In this document: positions 36,121-46,419 of the stretch, piece by piece
Layout of the letters: every line of letters starts with the position of its first letter
Numbering within the stretch: the first letter of the stretch is position 1
The notes under the pieces: model-generated
What the model was told of the DNA's origin: nothing
The model's input: only the letters and a program-made list of their open reading frames with translations
Database searches by the model: none
Assembly: GCA_936440205.1 (NCBI GenBank)
Contig: OW387139.1
Location: 1,291,596 to 1,355,595, forward strand
DNA from: Lepidonotus clava
Taxonomy: Eukaryota; Annelida; Polychaeta; Phyllodocida; Polynoidae
Direction: 5' to 3'
DNA length: 64,000 nt
Program-made: the position numbers and the translations under genes

Positions 36121-36274
36121 TAAGAAGACCCAAATGGGGCATCCAAGGGTATCTGTACAACACAGAGGGGTTCTTCACATACCGAGGGTGATATCTAGAT
36201 AAGCACAATATAGGTATGTAAAATCCCCATGGGTCATATGGACATCCAAGGATGACACCATAGGGTCTTCTAAA
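36121..36274. mobile_element. Small MITE (about 150 bp)
   Basis: The ends TAAGAAGACCC and GGGTCTTCTA are inverted repeats, and GCATCCAAGG / ACATCCAAGG recur inside. A similar start, TAAGAAGATCCGAGG, occurs at 26457. Confidence 0.45.
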
Positions 36275-36719
36275 TTTTATTGACTAAATGATGTTCTAAA
36301 TAATATCTTTAAAACATGTAAAAGAGGAATGATGTGTACAGCCCAGTCACTATGCACCACCCCTTGTACATACCACTCCTTGGCCGAGTGGGTGATAAAT
36401 GATTTAGCTAACTCTGACTGTGAGTGTGAAAACTTGAGAATATTAAATGTAATGTATTTTAGTTTAAAGCTTAAAGCTATAAAAGTATTAACCAGCAAAG
36501 TACCTTGTGCTTCATCATAGGCTTTTGAAATTTGTGGAATTTTACAAAGAGGGGCACTAATATCAAAAGGGACCCAGCTACCCCTCCCGGGGCTTGGGTT
36601 TAACATTAACATATGGTTGGTAAAAAGGGGGTGCACCCCGTGCCCCCCCCCCCCACCTTCTAAATCCCCCTTAAACAAAGTCCCCTGTCAACATGTTAGG
36701 AACAGAGTCTAACCTCCTG

Positions 36720-39700
36720 AGGAGGTGGGGGACAAACAGACAGACAAGAGGCAGATGACAAACAAACATCTAGCATTAAATCATGCATCAATCATGCAGG
36801 ACACCAACACACACCCTAAATCCCCATTGACACTAGACATTTAGGTTCCCCTAAACGGTGATCTAGATAAGGAAAACTTACATCTACATCAGTGCCTTCC
36901 TTTGATATGATCCAAAAACATCCACATAAGGCAACAGTGACAAAACTGAAATGCCAAAATAATTTTCCTTGTACATCATGATCAATGTAAGGTCTGGAGA
37001 TTAATTCCTGGTTTCAATAAATATATTCTGTATAAAAAGAAATAATTACATGAAAAAAAATCAAATGATAAAAATGACACATATATGTTCTATAAACTGT
37101 ACAGTATTCTCTTCAACAAGATGAGAATGATAAATATATATAGGTGTAGACCCTTAAAATCAACAGTGTGACATGACCATTTCTTTAATTCGTCACTTAG
37201 TGATGCACAAAGGTAGAGAGTAAATCACTTTGCGCATGAAATTAGTTGTATACCAATATAATGAAGAGAACGTCACCAGTTGTAAATAAGGGAATTAAAG
37301 GAAGTATTCCAAATTACAGGAATTGTTATATCATGTAGTATAAAGGTAGCACGAGCTGCTGGTAGGTGTAAAATACCTGTCGCGCAGAAACAGACAGGGT
37401 GCATCTCCCAGCGAGCGTTGATGCTCGGGAAAATCAATAACAGACTGCTATATATAGAGTTAAACCTCTGGGAATGGCGGAGAGCACTATTACGTTTGGA
37501 CATACATGAGTCTTGAGGATTCGAAGGGGTTTAGATAGCTATATGTAGAAAGGACATCTGGTGACTGTTGGAGGAATTACTGTGTTGAGAATGGATGAAA
37601 GAACAGGCGGACTCTTAGGAGAAAGCTTACTCTTCATCAATTGGACTTGTGACCCTAGGAATATTAACCATCATTGCACTGGCTCTGTATGCATACAAGT
37701 GATCCACCGAATAAACCTGACTTACAGCCAAGCGTTGTTCGCGTTGTGGAAATGAGCACCCATCTCGTGAACTTACCTACCACCTGACTAGCATATACGA
37801 AAGCGAGTAACAAAGGCAGAAATGTTAAACATCATAAACGGTTCCCCCTTTATTAAGCAACCATAAAAAAAAAACACTAGTGTTCAGTGATATAAAGAAA
37901 AGAAATAAACGACATGACATTTGGTATTTCTTAAATTTGACATACAGCATGGAAAGTTCTTAAAATTGAGATGGAAAGCAAAATATAGTGACAGGGGCAA
38001 TGGCAATTTCTTAAATTCGACATGCAACATAGGAACCCCCCATCTTTATCCTTATATATATATGCATAACTTGATGCATTGTATAGTCAAGACATTTTGC
38101 TTCTAGAAACTACTTACTTGCAAATAGGACACAAAGCATTAAGAAATAGCCCAACTTAAATCCCCTTAAGGATAGACAACTGTTGGTAGAGCGAATTTCA
38201 GATAATCTCTCTTCTCTCTGTAACTATACTAAGTACAATAATATCAAATGGATCACTCTTTGAGAATCAGAATTGAGACACTCTTCCATCCATATACATA
38301 TCAAGAACATCTGCCAAAGATTTCAGAGCTCCAGATTGAATATTCAATTAATGAGATATTGATGTAAATGCCTTGTCTGCTCTTTAGATATGCATGAGAA
38401 AATTTGGGTTCATATGGGATTTGGTAATATCAAGCATGTTTGATAGTTCACCAGTGATTTTACCAGCAATTTTACAGGCGATTATGTTGCCAGTCGCCAA
38501 TCTCCCAGAATCCACACCATACACACAGTGCGTCACCCAGCGATCTCATTACACCGACGATGCTGATGCCAATTCTCTCAGTTGCCCGGTGGTGGTAAAT
38601 TCGCCTAGTAAGTATCGAGCTTTAGTTAGCTTTTGTGAAGTGGAGTATCTACATTATTCAAATCTATATAATTCAAGTATGCTGAGCCGCTTCTTATATA
38701 CGAGTTACACAATAACTACAATATGGTTATTTGTTGGCTATTCAATAATGCTATGGGAAACAAAAATTTGTGATTGTAATTAAGAAGAGCCTTGTCATTC
38801 ACCATCCAATTACTGGTGTTTCTCCCTAATAGATAGAAAAGAATATTTTTTTAAACATGTTTATTTAACAAATATGGCCTTTCAAATGGTGTATAGTTTG
38901 TTGGGATAAGAGCACAGATTCTAATGAATCTATGTATGGTTTTCTGGAAAGCCCCCCCCCCACCCCCACCCACCCACCCACCTACTTGTGTCTATCCTGA
39001 AAGAACATATCTATATGTTATCTTGACCAATTCTTTATAATAGAACAAACCTCAAAAAAAGGTTGTCAAGGTTAAGTTGGTTTGCTTTCTGGAACCAAAG
39101 TTCCAGGGTTAATGAAAGGATTTGAAAGAGATTTTTGTATATATATATATCTTATTTACTTGTTTACGTTTTTACATCCTCTATTTTATCAATCCTCTTT
39201 CTCAGCTAGCAATTTAGAAAAAAACTTAAATTAAGCTCAAAGACATACAGGTATTGCAATAGACCAGTAAAGTCACATACAGCTTTTTTAAGCAATTTCA
39301 AAGTAAAATGAATAAATTAACCTATGGTTCCTCATCTTATACCCAGAACCTCTGGCTCATAAACACTCACTGTACGTCCTTATTTGTGTGCCGGGGCGAA
39401 GACATTACTGTTACATGCAGCACATACACTCAAACTGAGTCTATTAGAGGCAATTAGACCTCGTTTGTTCCACCCTGGCTCAGTCTCAATATTAATTAGT
39501 ACCTGACCCATGGTTTACCAAAGGGTAACATATACAGCAATCATGCCCTCAGTCTGAGAGAAGCATGAAACCCGGATCCGACTTGTTGGAAACAAAGGTC
39601 ATTGCAAATCTCATCATTCATGTTGCAGAATTCCCTAAAAAGCCTGACTTTATATTAAGCTATTTATAGCGTGCCCATAGTATGCACAGTGTGACTGGAG

Positions 39701-41540
39701 ATGTGTGCACTGTGTGCACTGGAGCATGACATCCCTTCTGATACTGTTACTGCTTACTCAGTGCCGATTCAAGATTTCTAATGAAGATAACTTTATCAGT
39801 GTTACTTTCTGATCTAATTCCATCGGACAGTTCTAATAAAATCCACAATTAAACAAAATCATGGTGTTAAAAATAGAATTAGATCAAGAAACGCATTCGC
39901 CGAGCACATTAATAAAGTCCTTTGTTTCCCTCACTCAGTGTGTTCCACTTCTTAACCACGATGCCATTTATGGCTACACTGGTGGGACAGGTTTTAAGAC
40001 TGATGCCGTTTATGACAATGATACCATTATGGAGCTTGTCCCGAACCTGATGAGAGCTTTCTCTATTCAAAACAAGCACTCTTGGGCAATTTTTTTGTCT
40101 GAAACTATAAATTGACAGCTTCCCCCTAGAAATGAGTTCCATAAGAAATAATTTTTATCATGTTAACATTCTGAAGTGGTAAAGACCCTACAATATAAGG
40201 AAACTTTTCCACTTACAACTGAAATGGCCGTTATTTGTAGAGCTCATATTGTGTCAACTATAACAATTTCAGTAGTAGAGTACCACTTACTGCATGTCAT
40301 ACTAAAGGTACTCCAGCCAACATACTTCCAAACATAAACATTCTGCAACCATACCAGTCTCTTACTTACTAAGATGGCATGTAACAATTAAATCATTGAT
40401 GGTGAGGTTGAAACCTCACCAAATCAGAATATTATCATAAATCTTTTGGTGAGGTTTGGATGAAACTAAAACAGAGCATTGTAAGGAAGTTTCAAGGAAT
40501 CATCAGCTAGATTATGACAAGAAAATGATCAATTTTGTTATACTTTCATGGCAGCCTCATCCATTTTTCTTATTTAGGTACTTATTACAGAAAACAAAGA
40601 ATGCTTAACAGTCTTCAACTTCAATCTTAACATACTTACATGTTATATTAGGAAAGGAATATACAACCGGGTTCACATTACTGAAAATCTATGAAAGAAG
40701 TCAAACGGAAACTCATAAATGATAAATGTTTTATTTCCATATTCTCAAAAGTTACACTTGACAAAGGGGAATGGTCCACTGAAGATCCTAAATCTTAAAT
40801 CAAGACATCATAATAATATAAAATCCATGGCCTGAAACGTTGTAAGCTGCTTAAGGAGGACACAAATATATCTTCTCGCACTGTACTCCCCTAAAGCAGT
40901 GTTTAGAAAAATATTGACAACTTAAGCTCCACTTCTAAATAATATTTTGTCCACATGTGATTCATCACCCCATCTGATGGCATCTGTAAGAACTATATAC
41001 AATAAGATTGAGAGAATAAAAACGAATCTGGGATGAACACTATCATAATGGCAATAATGGAAAGGACACACTGGGTATCACTTTGTGTATTTAGAAACTA
41101 TCTTTCAAAGCTATTTTGAATGGTTCAAATTATCCTAGTCAGCTTGACCTGAATTACGCCAAATCTGTGTCTTGATCAAACAATGGCTAAACATCGAGGT
41201 AAAACCAACCATGTCTGTCTCCAATGTATAGGGAATCAAGAGGGATCAATCATTTTTTAAGTAAAAGAACTGCACTGCAGGGAACATGTGTATCAGAGCC
41301 AGTGTTCATAGACCATACACGGGGGTTGTAAGTCAGGGTTGGATCAAAAATCTTTGAGAGGGAGAGAAAGCAGGTTTGCAGAAATGTTAAAATTTCATAG
41401 TCAAATCAATCAATCTAAAGGCAGTATTTTGTCATTTCTTTTTTCAGGTTTCAGATTTTGTACCTGATCAGCTTATCCGATACATATCTGAAGATCTAAA
41501 CAGCTTTTCATGACCTACCAGGTGCTTATGTGATAATAAA
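36720..41540. other. Intergenic stretch with no recognised gene
   Basis: Open frames here are short and show no domain. The longest, 38394-38783 on the plus strand, overlaps interspersed repeat sequence. At 40405-40424 there is a 20-bp palindrome (GGTGAGGTTGAAACCTCACC). C-rich and AT-rich simple repeats lie at 38950-38985 and 39137-39152. Confidence 0.5.
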
Positions 41541-41548
41541 CCACCGCA

Positions 41549-41604
41549 GAGGTGTAGGTTATGGCATCAGCCGAGGAGGTTATATACCGTAACCTACACC
41601 TCTA
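41549..41604. repeat. Hairpin with 17-bp arms
   Basis: AGAGGTGTAGGTTATGG at 41549-41565 pairs with CCGTAACCTACACCTCT at 41588-41604 with one wobble. GTGTAGGTTACGG recurs at 42592-42604. Confidence 0.8.
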
Positions 41605-41786
41605 AGGCAGTTTACGAGCTTATGCTACATCCCATAGCCCATAAATACATAGTTTGAGGTGAAACATATTTATGTTGGTCGTCAAATATATAATTATAAT
41701 CATATAAATATATATAGATATAATATGTGTATGTAGATCTAAAAACATGTAAGTAAAAGCAAGGGAGAACGTTGGTCCTAGCACCA

Positions 41787-41858
41787 GCCTCAGTAGGGTA
41801 GTGGTCAAGACACTTGGCGCACATGCAGATGGTCCCGGGTTCAATACTCCCAGGAGAC
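41787..41858 (+). repeat. tRNA-derived sequence (SINE head or decayed tRNA)
   Basis: The Pol III A-box-like GGGTAGTGGTCAAGAC and B-box GGGTTCAATAC are at tRNA spacing. Arms are imperfect, so it is not called as a working tRNA. Confidence 0.5.
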
Positions 41859-42096
41859 AGGCTATTTTCTTTCTCCAATCTCCGATGTCTGACCAGTACG
41901 GCGAATCATAGTAATCTCACAGACTCTCCAGTTATATACCATGATCTCCTTCTCCAAGCCCGTTTACAAGCTTATACTCTGACCTATCTTGTAGATAAAA
42001 ATGTTATTTATATATATATATATATATAAGGATATATGCATACAATATGTATGTATTAGTATTTGGCTATGTTGCTGCCTGTCCACCAACAGCCAG

Positions 42097-42167
42097 TCCC
42101 TGTAGTGTAGTGGTTAGCACCATTGACTCTCATGCAGAACTTCATGGGTTCGAACCCTGTACAGGTC
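42097..42167 (+). repeat. tRNA-Glu-like sequence (CTC loop), probably SINE-derived
   Basis: It begins TCCCTGTAGTGTAGTGGTTA, has a CTCTCAT loop, T-arm GGGTTCGAACCC and ACAGG closing most of the acceptor stem. The anticodon stem is mispaired, which argues against a functional tRNA. Confidence 0.5.
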
Positions 42168-42390
42168 TAACGGCTTTATTTTTTATGATCTGTCAATTCA
42201 GGTAACACATATCATGTTTTAGATGGTTTTAATCTTACAGAAGAGACATACTATTTGAGTATGATGATATGTGTATGCCACAATATTATTTCAATAGAAT
42301 CTGATATTTTTTGCTTTCATATGACTCTCACATAACCTTCTCTAGGCCGATGTGCTATAAGGTTAGGAGACATGCCTAGCTCCAACAGTT

Positions 42391-42460
42391 GCCAGAGTAG
42401 GGTAGTGGTTAGCCTCTGTGACTTTAAATTCTAACGTTCTAAGTTCGATCCCAGGCTGTT
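42391..42460 (+). repeat. tRNA-derived sequence
   Basis: GGGTAGTGGTTAGCC and AAGTTCGATCCC are A and B boxes at tRNA spacing. It is the third such unit about 300 bp apart (41787, 42097, 42391). Confidence 0.45.
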
Positions 42461-42546
42461 CTAAACTTAAACTAAATCTTTTCAAATAATTGAAATGGGT
42501 AGCACAAAATCAAAGACTTGTGGCTATTTCTCAAATAAACCTCCAC

Positions 42547-42576
42547 AGGAGGTTATCCAGATCTGGATAACCTCCT
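42547..42576. repeat. Perfect 30-bp palindrome
   Basis: The 15-bp half AGGAGGTTATCCAGA is followed at once by its exact reverse complement. Confidence 0.95.
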
Positions 42577-42639
42577 CTGGCAGAGTAAAAAGTGTAGGTT
42601 ACGGTCAGAAACCTCCCAGCTGAACAATAGAGTTGTGTG

Positions 42640-42690
42640 CCGGGAGGAGTATAAAAGGGGGTTGACACAAGCTGTCAAATTTTTCATTCT
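42640..42690 (+). promoter_or_regulatory. Candidate TATA promoter, plus strand
   Basis: GGAGTATAAAAGGGGG is a strong TATA box with a TCATTCT initiator-like site about 35 bp downstream. I can attach no gene to it; a GAC|GTAAGC donor-like site lies at about 42770. It may belong to a repeat. Confidence 0.25.
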
Positions 42691-43051
42691 GAAGGTTATC
42701 CAACCAAATCTACACCAAATTTTCTGATAATCTGTCCGTGTCCTCCCCAGCTACTATCATAATCATTGACGTAAGCGTGGTTATTGAGCTGTGTAACCCA
42801 GGTTTTACTTGGTTACGCTGATGTCTCACACAGGGTATGACTGTTAGTTTACAAATGTTTTACTTTCGGCTTACATCCTTATTTCTATGATCTGTTTTCT
42901 TAAAAACCTGAAATCAGACAACTGGTGATTTTGTCACATGCCTGTTTACAGTTGTAGATAAAGCATTATGCTGAAATCCCAGCTACTACCTTTGACTAGA
43001 TATCGGCAGATGCCCTAGGCCTCTCATCAATCAGCAGACCCAAATGTATTC

Positions 43052-43165
43052 CCAGCCAAGGTGCAACTTAATGGTCACATTCTGCGACGTTCTAATAACG
43101 TTCTGTGACATTCTACGATGTTATTAGAAAGTTCTTCAACGTCACATCCTTGGCAGGGTTGTCCA
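43052..43165. mobile_element. Small palindromic MITE
   Basis: CCCAGCCAAGGTGCAAC and GTCACATCCTTGGCAGG are inverted ends, and the inside repeats GTTCTAATAACGTTCTG and its partner. The same end type occurs at 30655. Confidence 0.55.
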
Positions 43166-43252
43166 TCAGTATCTATATTCAAGGGGGAAACCTTCTGAGC
43201 AATGGGACTAAAGTTCTGGTCAAATGAACAATCGCTAGAGACCAATGTTTAA

Positions 43253-43558
43253 CCCTTTCCACCCTCCAGATACTTTGAGGCATCACCAGTGAAAATGCGC
43301 CAGATGCTTTGAAGCATCTTTGCCGTAAAAGTTGTATTTTTCGATTTAAAGCCAAATATGAAAGTAGAAATAACTTTTACTGTTTCAAAATGCTAAAATC
43401 ATCTCTAACAACAAAATAATTTTGCATAGTTCATATCTTAGCAAAACTTAGGTCTATAGTATCATTGTTCCATATGTGGTGTTTTTTGAGACTATTTACT
43501 ATAGTAGATTGGCAGTCTTATAAATCCTGAATGAATCGTGGGTGGTGTAGGGAAAGGG
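43253..43558. mobile_element. piggyBac-type MITE (306 bp)
   Basis: TTAA flanks both ends (43249-43252, 43559-43562). The ends CCCTTTCCACCC and GGTGGTGTAGGGAAAGGG are inverted repeats. TTAA targets and CCCTTT-type ends are hallmarks of piggyBac. It has no coding capacity. Confidence 0.8.
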
Positions 43559-43564
43559 TTAACA

Positions 43565-45835
43565 TCGTAAGATATTTTCAAAGTGATTAACCACTTTTCA
43601 ATAGAATTCTGCTTATATGCATCAATTCAAACACAACCTCTCGTTGTTTGTTGTTCATCACTAAAGGGCCAGATTCAACCAGAATTTTTGTGTCTCCCCT
43701 TTTACATGTATGTCTTCAGATTGACAATCATTTTACTTCCAGTTGAATAGTGCTGCATATGATTAGCCCAGAATTGGACTTATTTTTGGTACACCTTTCT
43801 CTACACAGCTGATACCCTTTCCTTGCAGAAATATGAAAACTAGTGAGGGAAATTCAGATTATTAAAATATATGTGACATCTCTGCTATTTTTTGGCTTGT
43901 TTACAGAGATGGTGAATGTAGACACCTTATATCCTTAAGAAATAAGATATAAATTGTATCAACATAATTTCAAACAATGAGATATAGAATAAAAAATGAA
44001 CAGCAGCATTCATGGTACAAAAAAATACTTCCAATGTTGTTCTATTGAAGATAGTTACGAGCTATTTTTGTATAATGTAGCTTAAAAGTTCTACTGTTAG
44101 GCTTACTATTTCTGGAATAAATGTCACATGGCCTAGGATGTGTTCTATAAACCTTCAGGAACATTTTAGAACATAAAACATGTTTACAAAGTATTTATCT
44201 TTGCATATAACACCATGTATTTGAACATTATTATGATGTAAGGAAATAGTGTGGAAGTGGAAAAAAATGAGAAAATGGAAATAAAAACAAAATCACATGA
44301 GTCATTACCAGATTTTTTCCATGAACCCATAATTAGGATTCATGACTTTTATTGAATTAGTGATTTATGAATCCCTGGTTAGATGGTTCCCCTGTGACAC
44401 TTCATGATTACATATGGATATAATGTTTTTGTGCATATAGCTTTATTGATGATTTTATCAATTTAAGATATATAGTAACATATCATTCTACCAACAAAGT
44501 ATTATTGTAGGTTTTTCAAACATGCAGTTTAGATAGATATACATGTAGTAACTTTCTCTGCTAAACTTCAGTTCTGTCTACGCCATACTTCAGCTCAGCT
44601 TGCCATTGTTCCATCCCTGGACCAATTTTCATTGTTATCATTCCCATCCCCAGAAATTCAGTCTTTAGTATTTTGTACAAAGCAAAAATGTCAGTTGGTC
44701 TCAATACAGCTTAAATTCAAAATATCATAATCTTTCTACATAAGAAAACAATCAAACATTTTTTTTACATAGAGTTCTTCCGATGACACATATGAATAGA
44801 TAATATAGCAGAATAAGTAATGGAATTTAATCATTTGTGATGAAAGGTGATGAAGTATGAATTATCATTAATATGAACACCCTCTTCTGCTTTTTTTAAC
44901 AGTAGAGTTATTTCATAGTTATAATACTTGTAACATCATAGATTTTCTTAGTTTAGATACATTTCTATCACATCCATTTTGAAAAGTAGTGTCCAGTTTA
45001 TCCCAAAGGTTTGTACAAATATAATATGGATTTTTCACCACGCATTCCTTGTTTGAAAAAATTTCTCAACTTTACCTTTGATTTATATGGATCAACATTC
45101 CCCATTTCCATCGCTCAGATCATATACCATTCTTAACATAATCCATTTTCTGCCATTATATAACATTTCAATTTATAATTTTGACCTATCATGCAGCATC
45201 ATCATTTCCACCATTGAAATATAACCATTAATTTGTAATATTATTACCCTTATTGCCTTATTCTGTGGAATCAAATATTACAAAATATTAACTGACCATA
45301 ATGTCAGTTTTGTTTTCTGTTATAGTTGTAGTTTGTTTTTTGTGTCTTTGTATTGAAGTGTGTATGTATATATATTCCATCATTTTATAGAATCAGAATG
45401 GATATGATTATAGATAATAGGGTGTAAAGACATAGGGTTAGAATATTCTTAAAGGTATTTTAAAAGAGTAGTATGGAACCCTTTTTCTAAAATTATTCTG
45501 AGGGGTTAAATAGCATTGTAATGAAAGGCATCATTTCCATATTCAAATAGCTGTCCATTTGGACACAATTTAGCATTAGCAGCCGTAAATATAAATATAA
45601 AAATCCATAGCAATTATAATAGAGTCTACACATGGAAACTTATATCATATTAGTAGAATTTAACATATATATATATCATGGTTAACAGATGTGTGCTATA
45701 TATATTCTGCATAATATCACGCAATGGTATATTCATCATCTCATTGATTCAAAGGTAAGAATTATTTGTTCTTATATCACCGGGAAATTTTGAGAAACAT
45801 GTTTCAAGTAGAATAGAATGACGTTGACCTTAAAT
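43565..45835. other. Region downstream of gene B, no gene seen
   Basis: AT-rich sequence without an open frame of note. A minus-strand AATAAA (TTTATT at about 44443) could be a distant poly-A signal for gene B, but the transcript end cannot be placed. Confidence 0.4.
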
Positions 45836-45985
45836 CCCCTTTGAATCAACTTCTAACTCCTCTTGAATCAACTTTGCACCCAGTTTGAACCCCCTTTGAA
45901 CCCCCTTTGTAACCCCCTTTGTACCCCTTTTGAATTTCTTTTGTACCTCCTTTGAACCCCCTTGGAACCCCCTTGGGACCCCTTT
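45836..45985 (-). repeat. Minisatellite in gene B 3' UTR
   Basis: About 150 bp of degenerate 10-15 bp units (plus-strand CCCCCTTTGAA / CCCCTTTGTAC) begin about a dozen bases beyond the stop codon. One frame reads through as Lys/Gly repeats, but that is an accident of the repeat. Confidence 0.75.
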
Positions 45986-45996
45986 GAAGTTCAAGT

Positions 45997-46419
45997 TTAG
46001 TAGTAATCAGGAGTTGGCTCATTGGAATGAGTGGAGTAATTCCTCCTATATATGGGATCATTGAAATGTGTGGGGTAGTTCTCCCGATATGGGCTTGAAT
46101 GACCTCTATATGGACTTAAATTGACATCAGATGTAGTGCCTGTGTAATTGGAGTGTTGTCTAGGTCCAGAAGGAATGAATGAACCAAACCTTCTGGGACT
46201 TTTTCTGCTCCACCTTTTTACTTGCTGAACTAAATTACCTCCCTTGTGACCAGTGCTGGATTTCCTACAGTGGCAGTAAACACAGAGAATGATCAGTCCG
46301 ATGATGAGAACAAACCCGCAAAGTGCCCCTATGATGCCGTACCTCCCAGGAGGGTACTCCCACAGGTCCTGGATGTAGTTGAGGTGTCCAGGTAGGGCCA
46401 CTTTGTCAGCATACAACAC
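45997..46419 (-). CDS. Gene B exon 21: membrane span and cytoplasmic tail, stop codon
   Basis: The acceptor is ACTATAAG and the 423 nt end in TAA at 45999-45997. Residues 1-27 finish the IPT and juxtamembrane stalk (LYADKVALPGHLNYI, like plexin VxIGNxxFxLGxLxY). Residues about 28-48 are the membrane helix (GIIGALCGFVLIIGLIILCV), followed by the stop-transfer cluster CHCRKSS. The 92-residue tail is basic and then Tyr/Ser/Pro-rich, with SPYRG, SPYRE, PIYRR and a final TPDYY. There is no RasGAP domain; plexin tails are about 600 residues. Confidence 0.88.
   Translation of the reverse strand: MLYADKVALPGHLNYIQDLWEYPPGRYGIIGALCGFVLIIGLIILCVYCHCRKSSTGHKGGNLVQQVKRWSRKSPRRFGSFIPSGPRQHSNYTGTTSDVNLSPYRGHSSPYRENYPTHFNDPIYRRNYSTHSNEPTPDYY

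Larger units (their letters stand above)
33260..36720. repeat. Tandem duplication, unit 2, upstream of gene A
   Basis: This is the second copy of 31130-33255, lengthened by extra sequence and by the 51-bp minisatellite. Shared features include TTGCAGCTGCATTGGTCAAA and TTTAGCTAACTCTGACTGTG. It contains several G/C homopolymer runs (33590-33630, 35465-35480). Confidence 0.7.

Noticed and set aside
37560-37800. Short hydrophobic reading frame followed by AATAAA
   Set aside because: It is too short and isolated to assign; no flanking structure confirms a gene or element.
38394-38783. 129-codon open frame as a host gene
   Set aside because: It has no recognisable domain and overlaps repeat-like sequence; no splice or start context supports it.
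42097-42167. Functional tRNA-Glu gene
   Set aside because: The anticodon stem does not pair and similar units recur nearby, which fits a tRNA-derived repeat better.
45846-46061. Lys/Gly-repeat frame overlapping the end of gene B
   Set aside because: It is a different frame across the 3' UTR minisatellite; the exon 21 frame with its membrane helix explains the region.
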